Source: a virus
Virus record (IMG/VR): IMGVR_UViG_3300032092_000013
Span: 34,613-98,612 of that record
Reading direction: 5' to 3' (one strand)
Length of the DNA: 64,000 bases
The notes beneath the pieces are model-generated. The model was not told the DNA's origin. It did not search any database and saw nothing but the letters and a program-made list of their open reading frames with translations. A program made the position numbers and the translations under genes. How positions within the stretch are numbered: the first letter of the stretch is position 1; each line of letters opens with the position of its first letter. Of the stretch, positions 33,311 to 42,170 are shown one piece after another.

Positions 33311-34142
33311 CAAATCAAATTTTTATACAACCTTATATCTACCGGGTTGTAAAAAAAATATTAGAGTCAATGAAATTAACAATTTCTATTATCTAGATAT
33401 TTTAAAATTTATTCAAAATAATGATATATCTGATTTAAATCACTTTCTGGATAAAGTAATTAAAGAAAATACAGATGCAGATATTAATGAATTGAGTAAT
33501 GTAGACAAATTTTGTATTTTAGTTGAAATGCGATCTATTTCTATAGGTAATATCATAGAATTTTTTATTGACAATACACACATAAAATATAATTTGTCTG
33601 ATATCTGTAAAAATATTCAAAATTTAGAATTAAAATCTACAGAAATAGAATTTTGTGGAATTCCTATCATCATAGATATGCCTAGAAATTTTATTTTTAA
33701 TGAAAATGAAGACATATTGTTTCAATGCATTACTACTGTTGGTGATTTAAATTTAAATATTGTAAATGAATCAGAAAAAAAATTAATTTACAGTGCATTG
33801 CCGGCACATGTATATTCTGATATTAAAAAATTTATTACAGATACATCTGATTTTTTTGATCAAAAAAATATTTTTTCAATATTAAATATTGATTCTTTCA
33901 AAAATTTCAAACTAAATCCATTTAATACAACATTTATTGAATTTTTGAAATCTATATATAATGATAGTTTAACAAATTTTTATGATTTGCAATTTAGTTT
34001 AATAACAAAATTAAACATATCATATGAACATTTTATGTCTATGACATTTAATGAATCAAGAATGTATGTTGCCTTACAAAACAAAGAAATAAAGAAACAA
34101 GAAGAGTCACAAAAGAAATCAGGTGGAAATTTGGCATTATAA
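33306..34142 (+). CDS. Baseplate hub assembly protein (T4 gp26/gp51-like)
   Basis: A 278-residue protein overlapping the previous stop by 1 nt. The N-terminal domain follows the gp26-type pattern: a short beta opening (TLYLPGCKKNIRVNEINNF), YLDILKFIQNND, then DKFCILVEMRSISIGN, which matches the conserved helix of hub assembly chaperones, followed by a beta segment. The C-terminal helix (SYEHFMSMTFNESRMYVAL) is of the type that contacts the tape measure. It lies in front of a second related protein and the tape measure, matching the T4 51/26 order near hub genes. Confidence 0.6.
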   Translation: MIKSNFYTTLYLPGCKKNIRVNEINNFYYLDILKFIQNNDISDLNHFLDKVIKENTDADINELSNVDKFCILVEMRSISIGNIIEFFIDNTHIKYNLSDICKNIQNLELKSTEIEFCGIPIIIDMPRNFIFNENEDILFQCITTVGDLNLNIVNESEKKLIYSALPAHVYSDIKKFITDTSDFFDQKNIFSILNIDSFKNFKLNPFNTTFIEFLKSIYNDSLTNFYDLQFSLITKLNISYEHFMSMTFNESRMYVALQNKEIKKQEESQKKSGGNLAL

Positions 34143-34143
34143 G

Positions 34144-34151
34144 CATATATA
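34144..34151 (+). promoter_or_regulatory. Weak late-like element CATATATA before ATG 34157
   Basis: CATATATA (34144-34151), 5 nt, ATG 34157. It has one mismatch from CATAAATA at a conserved position, so it is low confidence. Confidence 0.3.
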
Positions 34152-34156
34152 ATTTT

Positions 34157-34891
34157 ATGGGTATTAATGATATTCTTCATAAATTAAATGAAATTAACAA
34201 CGAAGACAACATTAAAATATTAATCCCCTCATTAAATCGACTAGTTGCTTTTAAGCCATTATCGTTACAACAACAAAAAGATATATTAAAAGCTGGTATT
34301 TCATCTGAAATTTTTAATATATTGGAATTTAATGCTATTTTTAATAATATTATTGAACAAAATAGTTTAGAAAAAAATAATTATCTACTGCACGATAGAC
34401 CCACGATAGCCATGGCTTTTAGAAATAAATTTACGACACATGCTTTAGAAATTGATGAACAAACTATAGATACTAGCATTTTTAATGACAGACACATTTC
34501 TTTTGACAAAGAAACATTTAATGAATTTTATATTGAAGAAGGTTTATTAAAAATAACAGCACAGGCACCTTCTTTACATGAAGATCAAATTATAACAAAA
34601 TTACAACTATCAAAAATTAAAAAAACAAATAATATTGATATTACAAATGTTATAGGAGAAATGTATGTATTCGAAATTTTAAAATACATAAAATCTATAC
34701 AAGTCGGTGAATTAAAACAAGAATTAATTACTCTTTCAATTGAAGATAGAATCAAAGTTGTTGAACAAATACCCGCGTCTATAATTACTAAATTAAATGA
34801 TCTAATCACAGAAAAATTCAAAAACCCCGAAGATGAATATTTGACCGTAGGTAGCAAAAAAATTACGTTAGACGCTAGACTCTTTGTTTGA
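34157..34891 (+). CDS. Second baseplate hub assembly protein (gp26/gp51-like)
   Basis: A 244-residue protein. Its N-terminal part (KILIPSLNRLVAFKPLSLQQQKDILKAG) has the same beta-hairpin-then-helix opening as its upstream neighbour and phage hub assembly proteins. The remainder has a central beta part and C-terminal helices (VFEILKYIKSIQVGELKQE). The two adjacent genes are probably the counterparts of T4 gp51 and gp26. Which is which cannot be told. Confidence 0.5.
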   Translation: MGINDILHKLNEINNEDNIKILIPSLNRLVAFKPLSLQQQKDILKAGISSEIFNILEFNAIFNNIIEQNSLEKNNYLLHDRPTIAMAFRNKFTTHALEIDEQTIDTSIFNDRHISFDKETFNEFYIEEGLLKITAQAPSLHEDQIITKLQLSKIKKTNNIDITNVIGEMYVFEILKYIKSIQVGELKQELITLSIEDRIKVVEQIPASIITKLNDLITEKFKNPEDEYLTVGSKKITLDARLFV

Positions 34892-34927
34892 AGATTTTGC
34901 CATTAAATAATTATAATGGCAAAATCT
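34892..34927 (+). promoter_or_regulatory. Perfect 14 bp hairpin over the tape measure start codon
   Basis: AGATTTTGCCATTA (34892-34905), loop AATAATTA, TAATGGCAAAATCT (34914-34927). The ATG (34916) is in the 3' arm and the late promoter element occupies the loop. It is the longest perfect stem at a start codon in the window. Confidence 0.65.
34902..34909 (+). promoter_or_regulatory. T4-type late promoter ATTAAATA, 6 nt before ATG 34916
   Basis: ATTAAATA (34902-34909), ATTATA, ATG 34916, within the hairpin loop. Confidence 0.55.
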
Positions 34928-36886
34928 GATCCTACACAAGATATATTATCAGAATTAAAATCTCTAAATAAATCAAATAATTCATTTAGAGATAAAATTC
35001 TCGAATATAATAGGATAACTGCTAGTGCCGCAGGCACCACAGCAAATGCTTCGAAGTCCCTCTATGATATTTCGGCACATCTTGCTAATTTAACAGATGC
35101 ATTTAACAATTTAACTAAAACAGTATCTGATATATCAGATACTGTAATGGAAGTTGCAGTTAAACCAGAGACAGGCAATCCTCTTTTAATGCCTTGGGAA
35201 AGAAAACGATTCCAAGCAATTGCAAATATTTTTAAAAATATTTTATATGGTGCAGACAAAAATAAAAATAAACTCCAATTACTACCCAATTCCACTAATA
35301 CGCAAGCAGTATCTTCCACAGAAAGCATTGATAAAAAAAATACTGAATCATATGAAAACATAGCAAATATTTTTGATAAAGTATTAAAAATTTCATCTTT
35401 ACCTATTGCTTTGGATAAAATTAGTAACATTCTCTTAAGAGCTGAATTGAATAGAATAGAAGAAAGAAAAGATACTGAAAGAAGTAGTAGTTTTAAAGAA
35501 TATGAAAGAGAACCAGTAATCTCGAAAACGCCAATTGGCGATAAAACAAAAGAAAAATCAAATTTTTTAACAGATTTTTTAAAAAAAATACCACTTATAG
35601 GTGATTTATTTAGAATTATGCAAGGATTGGGTACAATGCTAATTGCAGCTAGCCCGGTTATAGCATTCCTTTCACATTTTTTATCTGATGAAATATCACC
35701 ATGGCAAGGTACCCTAGATTTAGTAGCTAAACTAAAAACTCTAGGTGGCAAAACTTTCGGTGAACTAAGTGAGTTAATTTTAGCTAAAACTACATCTATT
35801 ATTCAATGGCCGTTTAAATTTTTAAAAGAAAAAATTCCATCTATTTTTGAAAACATAAAAATACCGTTTGCAAAAACGGGTGAGAAAACAGCAGTTGCAG
35901 CAACAGAAGGCGCATCTAGTTTGTTAAAGGTTGGAACTAAGGGTGGTATTTTATCTAAATTATTAGGATTTGCCGGGACAGGTATTAAAGCTGTCGCTAA
36001 AGGATTATCCAAAATACCAATATTAGGATCATTACTCACACTTTATTTTGCATATGATAGATATAAAAAGGGTGATTATTGGGGTATGTTGCTAGATCTC
36101 GCAAGTATTGCTGTTTTAGCGATTCCCGGCTACGGCCCGTTTATTAGTTTAGGGCTAGGAATTTTATCAGGATTAAGAGATCTTACTGATAATGAAGAAG
36201 ATAATAAACAATTTAAGTTGAATGCAGAAAAAGGTTTTGGCAATTGGATAAAAGATGGCATGTCTGATATATATAAGACGGTTGCAGAGTATTTTAGTAA
36301 AAAAATGCAAGGCCTGATTAATCTATCCAAAGATGCTATTAAAAAAATAAAAGATTTTTTTGGATTTACAGATGAAACACCACAAGTAAAAACATTGCCC
36401 AATCCAATAAAACAAATAGAAGATAGCTATAATAAAAAAATAGAAGAATCTAAACAGGCTATGAAAAGTGTTTCCGGTCGCAACAGTTTGGAAGCTAAGA
36501 AAAAATATCAAAGTGACATTGAAAAGTTGGAAAAAGACAGAGATGCAGCAATTGAAACTATAAAAAAAACTAATAGTGAATTGCCATTGCCTAGGTCAAT
36601 ACCACCAACAACTACTTTAGAATCAAAGCCCGGTAATCCTGAAAAGGATTCAAAAATGTCTTATGCAGAAATTCAATTAATGATGGACCAAAATAAAATA
36701 TTAGCCGATCAAACAAATATATTAAAACAAATAGCAGAAAAAGATACTAAAGTTACAGTAAATGCTAATTCAAATAACAACCGCGTAATTGATAATGATG
36801 TGAAAATTAAACAAAATATTTCTGAAAGCCGTAAAAATTATCTCAAAGCATCAGAAGTAGCAACTTATTTATTAGGAGACAAATAA
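34916..36886 (+). CDS. 29: Tape measure / baseplate hub protein (T4 gp29-like)
   Basis: A 656-residue protein. The N-terminal 150 residues are helical and polar (NASKSLYDISAHLANLTDAF). Hydrophobic segments follow at about 230-255 (LFRIMQGLGTMLIAASPVIAF) and at about 340-415, including ILGSLLTLYFAYDRYKKGDY and GYGPFISLGLGILSGL, a signature of T4-type tape measures. The C-terminal third is Lys/Glu-rich with possible coiled coil. T4 gp29 is 590 residues, so the tail should be T4-sized or slightly longer. Its start codon lies in a strong hairpin with a late promoter in the loop. Confidence 0.78.
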   Translation: MAKSDPTQDILSELKSLNKSNNSFRDKILEYNRITASAAGTTANASKSLYDISAHLANLTDAFNNLTKTVSDISDTVMEVAVKPETGNPLLMPWERKRFQAIANIFKNILYGADKNKNKLQLLPNSTNTQAVSSTESIDKKNTESYENIANIFDKVLKISSLPIALDKISNILLRAELNRIEERKDTERSSSFKEYEREPVISKTPIGDKTKEKSNFLTDFLKKIPLIGDLFRIMQGLGTMLIAASPVIAFLSHFLSDEISPWQGTLDLVAKLKTLGGKTFGELSELILAKTTSIIQWPFKFLKEKIPSIFENIKIPFAKTGEKTAVAATEGASSLLKVGTKGGILSKLLGFAGTGIKAVAKGLSKIPILGSLLTLYFAYDRYKKGDYWGMLLDLASIAVLAIPGYGPFISLGLGILSGLRDLTDNEEDNKQFKLNAEKGFGNWIKDGMSDIYKTVAEYFSKKMQGLINLSKDAIKKIKDFFGFTDETPQVKTLPNPIKQIEDSYNKKIEESKQAMKSVSGRNSLEAKKKYQSDIEKLEKDRDAAIETIKKTNSELPLPRSIPPTTTLESKPGNPEKDSKMSYAEIQLMMDQNKILADQTNILKQIAEKDTKVTVNANSNNNRVIDNDVKIKQNISESRKNYLKASEVATYLLGDK

Positions 36887-36887
36887 T

Positions 36888-38168
36888 ATGGCAGATCAAA
36901 ATATAGAAAGAATAAAATCTGAATCAATAAACAGCAGATCTCCTGGGAATGCAGCTATAGCACAAATTAATACAAAAAAAAGACCAACAATTGAAGCTGT
37001 AACAAAACAACAAATAATTGAAGAATTTAATATATTAAAAAATTATATATGGACTCTGTCTGAAAATAAAAATATTATTATCAATAATATACCTAAATTA
37101 ATTGCAACAGAATATAATATTGAAACTTCGCCTCTTGTTCAAAATTTAAAGTCATCCTTTGCAATATCATCATATTTATTTTCTGAAAATAAAAAAATTT
37201 TAGGTAGTGCTATTGAAAGTGTAATACCAAATGCTAAAGGATTAACAGATGTTGCATCTCCAGAATGGGTCTCAACATTTCTAGAAGGTAAAACATCTAG
37301 TGATATAGTAAATAAAGTTGTAAATTCAACAAAAAATATTTTTGACAAAATAGGTGCAGCTACTAAAGCATCTGCACCTGACGATCATAAATGGCAATCA
37401 GAAAAATTGCGTGAATTATACAAAAATTTATACACTTTGAAATCTACAGGTAAAAAATTTATTTTTCCTTACATGGATGATGAGTTTTTATCAATAAACA
37501 ACAATTTCTCTGAAGGTAATGAATACCTCCAATTTGAAGGGGGGCTATTCTCTTTGGATATGAATAATACTAGAGGTAATTTAAAGAAATTTTCAAACTT
37601 ACCAGCATTATTAAGTCCTGGTGCGTATATACAGGCACCTCAATTTTATGATTTTTCTTCTTCAGGTAGCCCAGTTATAACAATTAAATTTCCCCTTTAT
37701 AATAATATCGATAGTTATGAAACGGCAAAGAACATGAAATTTGTTAAATTATTTGGTTTAAACAACATGCCATATAGACAAAATCTTTTAGCAGTTGACC
37801 CTACTAAAATATATGATATCATAATACCCGGAAAAGCAAATTTTCCTTTATGTTACGTTTCAAATTACATAGTAGATCATATAGGAACAAAAAGCCTGTT
37901 TGGCGACGACATATACCCCGAAGCATATAGTGTACAAATAACATTTACATCATTAATTAAATATGATGTAAATATGTTCTTGGAGACTATGAATATGAAA
38001 GGAAAATATACACCACCACCCGGTAGAAAATCTGAAACAGTTGAAATTTCACAAGCAGAACAATTTAAGCTAAATGCGATAGAAAAACAACAACAACAAG
38101 ATGCATTTGCTGCTAAAATGGAACAAGCACAAAAGCAAAAAAAAGCAACGGGTGATGCCGTGCCTTAA
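36888..38168 (+). CDS. 48: Baseplate tail-tube cap (T4 gp48-like)
   Basis: A 426-residue protein starting 1 nt after the tape measure. It is one of only two genes here with a recognisable Shine-Dalgarno (AGGAG at 36874-36878). The N-terminal 200 residues are helical. The C-terminal half has tube-like strands: LLSPGAYIQAPQFYDFSSS, SPVITIKFPLYNN, YDIIIPGKANFPLCYVSNY, and YPEAYSVQITFTSLI. Position (tape measure-48-53) and fold agree with the cap that starts tube polymerisation. T4 gp48 is 364 residues. Confidence 0.6.
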   Translation: MADQNIERIKSESINSRSPGNAAIAQINTKKRPTIEAVTKQQIIEEFNILKNYIWTLSENKNIIINNIPKLIATEYNIETSPLVQNLKSSFAISSYLFSENKKILGSAIESVIPNAKGLTDVASPEWVSTFLEGKTSSDIVNKVVNSTKNIFDKIGAATKASAPDDHKWQSEKLRELYKNLYTLKSTGKKFIFPYMDDEFLSINNNFSEGNEYLQFEGGLFSLDMNNTRGNLKKFSNLPALLSPGAYIQAPQFYDFSSSGSPVITIKFPLYNNIDSYETAKNMKFVKLFGLNNMPYRQNLLAVDPTKIYDIIIPGKANFPLCYVSNYIVDHIGTKSLFGDDIYPEAYSVQITFTSLIKYDVNMFLETMNMKGKYTPPPGRKSETVEISQAEQFKLNAIEKQQQQDAFAAKMEQAQKQKKATGDAVP

Positions 38169-38197
38169 CAACAGAAGGCATTAATAACAATTAATAT

Positions 38198-38548
38198 ATG
38201 GAATCCTACAATATATCACACCCTAACGAATATTACGAAAACATTTTCAATATGTATAAAGATACTAATGAAAATGGTGATATGTATTATTTTTATAATA
38301 TAGGAAAAAAAGTTACTTTGCCTGAAAATATTGATGACGGTGTTTTTGATTATTTTTCTGTGCCTGACACTTTGCCGCTGACAACCATAAGCTATCAAGT
38401 ATATGGTTCAATTCATTTGTGGTGGTTGTTATTACTATGTAATAATATTCAAAATTCATTAAAATTAATAACACCCGGATCAGTTATAAAAATAATAAAA
38501 AAGGAATATTTGGCTTCTGTTTTAAATTCATTAAAAGTAAAAGAATAA
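38198..38548 (+). CDS. 53: Baseplate wedge subunit (T4 gp53-like)
   Basis: A 116-residue protein. The segment SYQVYGSIHLWWLLLLCNNIQN followed by ITPGSVIKIIKKEYLAS is typical of gp53/LysM-like wedge proteins, where the chain contacts neighbouring wedges. T4 gp53 is 196 residues, so this is a short form. An inverted repeat TGCCTT/AAGGCA (38161-38166, 38175-38180) lies upstream without a T tract. Confidence 0.65.
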   Translation: MESYNISHPNEYYENIFNMYKDTNENGDMYYFYNIGKKVTLPENIDDGVFDYFSVPDTLPLTTISYQVYGSIHLWWLLLLCNNIQNSLKLITPGSVIKIIKKEYLASVLNSLKVKE

Positions 38549-38549
38549 T

Positions 38550-40064
38550 ATGGCTATATCAAATTATATAGGTAGTGATCAAGAATTATTTAAATACCAA
38601 TATAATGGCGATGATTATCTTGTTTGCGGATCATTCGTATCATTGGATGATTCAGGAAATGGAATTTTATTAAAAGGAAACGCATTTAAATATATTGAAA
38701 TTGTTGACAATATATATCATCCATTTCATACTGCTGAAATTATTGTTAACAATAATTTAAACTTTTTTGATAAAGAATATAATTTTCTAGGCAATGGTAG
38801 AGATATGTTGGTATTGACTATATTGCCAAATTCTGATCAAGATGCAATATTGCCGCATAATAATGAAGATTTTGTTTTAAAATTTGAATTTATAATAACA
38901 GAATGTATTGATATCAATTATGAAAATGCTTTATGCAAGAGATTGAAATTAGTCGAAGCAAAGGAGTATAAATTATCAGAAACATTTTTTAATATCGCAG
39001 GTGTACAACGTTCTTTGGGCGGATTCTCCTATTTGAGTTCTAATGAAGGCAACGCAAAACCAACTAGTAGTTGGATAAAATCAATCTTAAGTAATGTTTA
39101 CACAGAAATGAATGATAATATCTTCATTAAAGATAAAGAAGGAAAAGATTTTTTTGAAGAGTCAAATTGCATAAACATAGATATCACACCACATGGTGCA
39201 ATACCAAATATTTCTGTATTAAATTATGTATTACAATTTCATACACATAACGAAAGTCCATGTATATTAAGATTCGATAGAGTAAAAAAGAAATTTTTTG
39301 TTTTATCATATAATACATTATTCTCAAATAGTGAATTATTTTGCAAAGACGAAATACACTTCGGGCGGCAATCAAATGAAATTGAAAAAAATACACCTGA
39401 TATAGAATATGATTATTTTTCGAGGATCTGGGGTGAATATGCATTGTTAGGTAATAGTGGAAAAAATTCACAAATTATAGAATTTTATAGAGAAAATCCC
39501 GATGCTGCTCTTATTTTGAAGTTCTTTTCAAAAGAAGGCATGTCCAGCTATTCAAGAGCACATGGTGCATTTATGTACAACACACAAGCACTGGCACCCG
39601 AAGAAATAATACAAAAATATAATAAATTATTTGTTGAACCCTTTAAAAAACTTTTTAATAAAAACGAACTTACATATAATTTCATATTACCACAAAGTAC
39701 TGCTCATATGCAAAATGCATGGAAAACCGTCACAGATTCTTTGCCTCCGGAAATGAATGAAGAAAAAATTAAAATTAAAAAATTATCAAATCTATTAAAT
39801 TTAAATTATACGTATATGTTCAAGCTTAAAGGTTCGACAGTTAGGAAGGCGGCAACATTTGTAGATGTATTAAAATTTAATAATATTGATACAGATGAAA
39901 GGTACGATTTTAATAATTTGGGTAGACATCTAGTAACCACTGTAAAACATATTTTTACTGAAAATACCTATTTTAATAAAATAGAAACTATAAAGCCATA
40001 TAAACTAACACCGAGCCAATCAAAATATGGCATGAATTCAATTAACAATTTGTTAAAGTCATGA
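38550..40064 (+). CDS. 27: Baseplate central hub protein (T4 gp27-like)
   Basis: A 504-residue protein. An N-terminal beta domain (IEIVDNIYHPFHTAEIIVNN, FEFIITECIDINYENA) precedes a C-terminal barrel with LNLNYTYMFKLKGSTVRKAA and NNLGRHLVTTVKHIFTENTYF, which match the last domain of gp27-type hubs. T4 gp27 is 391 residues. It would form the trimeric hub ring under the tube. The following lytic transglycosylase gene overlaps its stop by 4 nt, consistent with a hub-enzyme pair in place of T4 gp27-gp5. Confidence 0.65.
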   Translation: MAISNYIGSDQELFKYQYNGDDYLVCGSFVSLDDSGNGILLKGNAFKYIEIVDNIYHPFHTAEIIVNNNLNFFDKEYNFLGNGRDMLVLTILPNSDQDAILPHNNEDFVLKFEFIITECIDINYENALCKRLKLVEAKEYKLSETFFNIAGVQRSLGGFSYLSSNEGNAKPTSSWIKSILSNVYTEMNDNIFIKDKEGKDFFEESNCINIDITPHGAIPNISVLNYVLQFHTHNESPCILRFDRVKKKFFVLSYNTLFSNSELFCKDEIHFGRQSNEIEKNTPDIEYDYFSRIWGEYALLGNSGKNSQIIEFYRENPDAALILKFFSKEGMSSYSRAHGAFMYNTQALAPEEIIQKYNKLFVEPFKKLFNKNELTYNFILPQSTAHMQNAWKTVTDSLPPEMNEEKIKIKKLSNLLNLNYTYMFKLKGSTVRKAATFVDVLKFNNIDTDERYDFNNLGRHLVTTVKHIFTENTYFNKIETIKPYKLTPSQSKYGMNSINNLLKS

Positions 40065-41665
40065 TAGTAAAAACCGGTTTTCCAGAATATATTGAATCAA
40101 TAGCTATTGGTGAAAATATTGATTTTATAAAAGATAATACAGATCTCTGTCATATGGCGGAAGATTTTCCTGCAGAAATGAATCTTGCTTATTTGTGGAA
40201 AAAAATTGCTACTGATTCAGATACTATAGCAGCCTCTAGAGAATTTATGAAAAATTTTCTACTAGATGCACCCGGATTAACTACAGAACATTTATTGTTT
40301 TACAGACAAAAAATAGACCAGCTTCCTAATGATGTAAAACAAGTATTAAAAAGAGAAGTTAATTCAGCATTTGCAAAATCAGAAAATTTATCTGAGAGAG
40401 TAACTACTACTGAATCACAAAGAAATTTTAATAGATCAACTCCTATAGACAAAGATAAGGATTTTCTGCAAAAGATATCTGATTTGATGAATCAGTGTGA
40501 ATCAGCTTGCAATTATTTTAAAAATTTATCACAAAGAGTAGGTTCAATTTATGATTATAGTGCTGTGAATACAATTCATAATTCACCGCCGCAAGATACT
40601 GATTTAAATTCACCCCCACCAACAGGTCTATCTTTGGAAAAGGTAAACAAAATCCCCTCTGCTTTACTTGATTCTATTACAGAAGCATACACTAGTATGA
40701 AAACTTTTATGGATAAAGCAAAATCATCTTTGCATAATTTTGTTTCAAACTATAATTTAGAAAAATTGGGAAAAAATGCATTTGCTCCAGACGAAAAAGG
40801 CGCAGTATATATTGGCGCAACTAGTCCAACACTATTTCAAAGCACAATGGAGGCATATTCTAAAGGTGTTGCAAACAATAAAATGTTGCTGGGCGACTGT
40901 TTCAGAATAGTTGATTATATGTCTAGATATAATCCTTTCAATCCCGAAATGAATATAGCAAAGCCCATTGACAAGGACATAGGGATTAAAACATTAGAAG
41001 CCGTAAATGGAGAATATGTTCCAACAACCATAAAAGTTAAGGTAAATGGTGTTACTACTTCTTCACATAATGGCAGATCTTTTGGTATGTCAGATACGCC
41101 ATCAAATACAATTAAATTACATGATGAGCTCAAAAAGAAAAAAACAAGCAAGAATCATTCACAGACTCAAGAAGAAGTAAGAGAAGCGTTAGACAAATAT
41201 TTAGAAGGTTCACCTCTCGTCACTAATTTCGAAAATTTATCACCCGAAACGAGAGCACAAATGGCTTCATATGGAATAGTAACAGGATCTAAAGAAGAAT
41301 GGTCAAATTTCTTTATGCGCCTAGGTAATGTAGAGTCTGGATTTAATCAAAGCAATGTTTCAGACATAAATGGATTTAGCCCGGGGCAAAAGGGGTATAA
41401 TGGTAATCCCACTTCTTATGGTGTATTTCAAATTGGACTAGCGGCTGGTCCTGGTTATAAGCTTAATGGTGGCAAAAGTTTCACACCTGAACAATTATTT
41501 GATGTCAACACTAATACACAAGCTGCAGTTAAAATTTGGGAAACAAATTTATATAAATCCAATTATGGTTTTATAAAATCTTCAAACGGTGCTGGAGTGG
41601 GGTATTTTGGTAAAGCAAGTATGAACAAAATACGTAACGACTATTCTTCTAACACCTATTATTAA
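40061..41665 (+). CDS. Hub-associated protein with C-terminal lytic transglycosylase domain
   Basis: A 534-residue protein overlapping the hub gene by 4 nt. Residues 1-330 are helical and polar with a Pro-rich linker (NSPPQDTDLNSPPPTG). A small beta segment (VPTTIKVKVNGVTTSS) follows. The last 130 residues are SLT-like: GNVESGFNQS with the catalytic glutamate near residue 424, SYGVFQIGLAAGPGY, and DVNTNTQAAVKIWE. It would cut peptidoglycan during tail penetration, the job done in T4 by the lysozyme domain of gp5. Its 3' end overlaps the convergent gene by 4 bp. Confidence 0.82.
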   Translation: MIVKTGFPEYIESIAIGENIDFIKDNTDLCHMAEDFPAEMNLAYLWKKIATDSDTIAASREFMKNFLLDAPGLTTEHLLFYRQKIDQLPNDVKQVLKREVNSAFAKSENLSERVTTTESQRNFNRSTPIDKDKDFLQKISDLMNQCESACNYFKNLSQRVGSIYDYSAVNTIHNSPPQDTDLNSPPPTGLSLEKVNKIPSALLDSITEAYTSMKTFMDKAKSSLHNFVSNYNLEKLGKNAFAPDEKGAVYIGATSPTLFQSTMEAYSKGVANNKMLLGDCFRIVDYMSRYNPFNPEMNIAKPIDKDIGIKTLEAVNGEYVPTTIKVKVNGVTTSSHNGRSFGMSDTPSNTIKLHDELKKKKTSKNHSQTQEEVREALDKYLEGSPLVTNFENLSPETRAQMASYGIVTGSKEEWSNFFMRLGNVESGFNQSNVSDINGFSPGQKGYNGNPTSYGVFQIGLAAGPGYKLNGGKSFTPEQLFDVNTNTQAAVKIWETNLYKSNYGFIKSSNGAGVGYFGKASMNKIRNDYSSNTYY

Positions 41666-42123
41666 TCCTGAGTCAATTCAGGCGTATTCTCAATTATAGT
41701 AGCATTAATTAATTGTTTCATTAATTCTTCTCTAGTAGATCTCAATTTTAATCCCACAACAGCATCTAATTCTTTTTGCCTGCTCTTATTATCCATTTCT
41801 TTGATCTTAATAGCAGTACTAGTCTTCTTGTCAGTGATAAGGATGCGATTCAAACTTTCAACAGCGGAAGAGGTGGCCTTAATTAATTCAGCCAATGCAG
41901 TCACCTCTTCAGCATTAGGTGCTGCTTCTACGTAGTCTCTAACTAATGTAACAGATTCTGATGCTTGTTTGACCAAATTGCCTGTATGTTTTAAAATGAA
42001 TTCCTCGAGATTTTCCTTTGTTAGGGTATCTTCTACTTGTTCGACTTCTTTCGTCGCTTTAGGAATAGATTTTAGTTGATTTATGAGCGAATCTACAGAG
42101 TCTAATGAATCATCTTCTGACAT
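41662..42123 (-). CDS. 16: Terminase small subunit (T4 gp16-like)
   Basis: A 153-residue minus-strand helical protein. The central block LVKQASESVTLVRDYVEAAPNAEEV, then ALAELIKATSSAVESLNRIL, then DKKTSTAIKIKEM matches the oligomerisation core of gp16-family small terminases (T4 gp16 is 164 residues). The N-terminus is acidic. It would recognise DNA and stimulate gp17. Unusually it is about 14 kb from gp17, on the opposite strand, with its own late element AATAAATA (42130-42137) 6 nt before the ATG. Confidence 0.65.
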   Translation of the reverse strand: MSEDDSLDSVDSLINQLKSIPKATKEVEQVEDTLTKENLEEFILKHTGNLVKQASESVTLVRDYVEAAPNAEEVTALAELIKATSSAVESLNRILITDKKTSTAIKIKEMDNKSRQKELDAVVGLKLRSTREELMKQLINATIIENTPELTQD

Positions 42124-42129
42124 AAAAAT

Positions 42130-42137
42130 TATTTATT
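42130..42137 (-). promoter_or_regulatory. T4-type late promoter AATAAATA for the gp16-like gene
   Basis: Minus-strand AATAAATA, 6 nt (ATTTTT), ATG 42123. It overlaps the -35 of the divergent dut promoter. Confidence 0.6.
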
Positions 42138-42164
42138 GATAATTTACTAAGCATCACCTATAAT
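42136..42164 (+). promoter_or_regulatory. Sigma70-type promoter of dut, leaderless spacing
   Basis: TTGATA (42136-42141), N17, TATAAT (42159-42164), 6 nt, ATG 42171. Its -35 overlaps the late element on the other strand, so the two transcription programmes may exclude each other. Confidence 0.65.
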
Positions 42165-42170
42165 TTATAT

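Noticed and set aside
38161-38180. Hairpin TGCCTT/AAGGCA as a terminator after gp48
   Set aside because: Six pairs only and no T tract; co-directional genes continue directly downstream.
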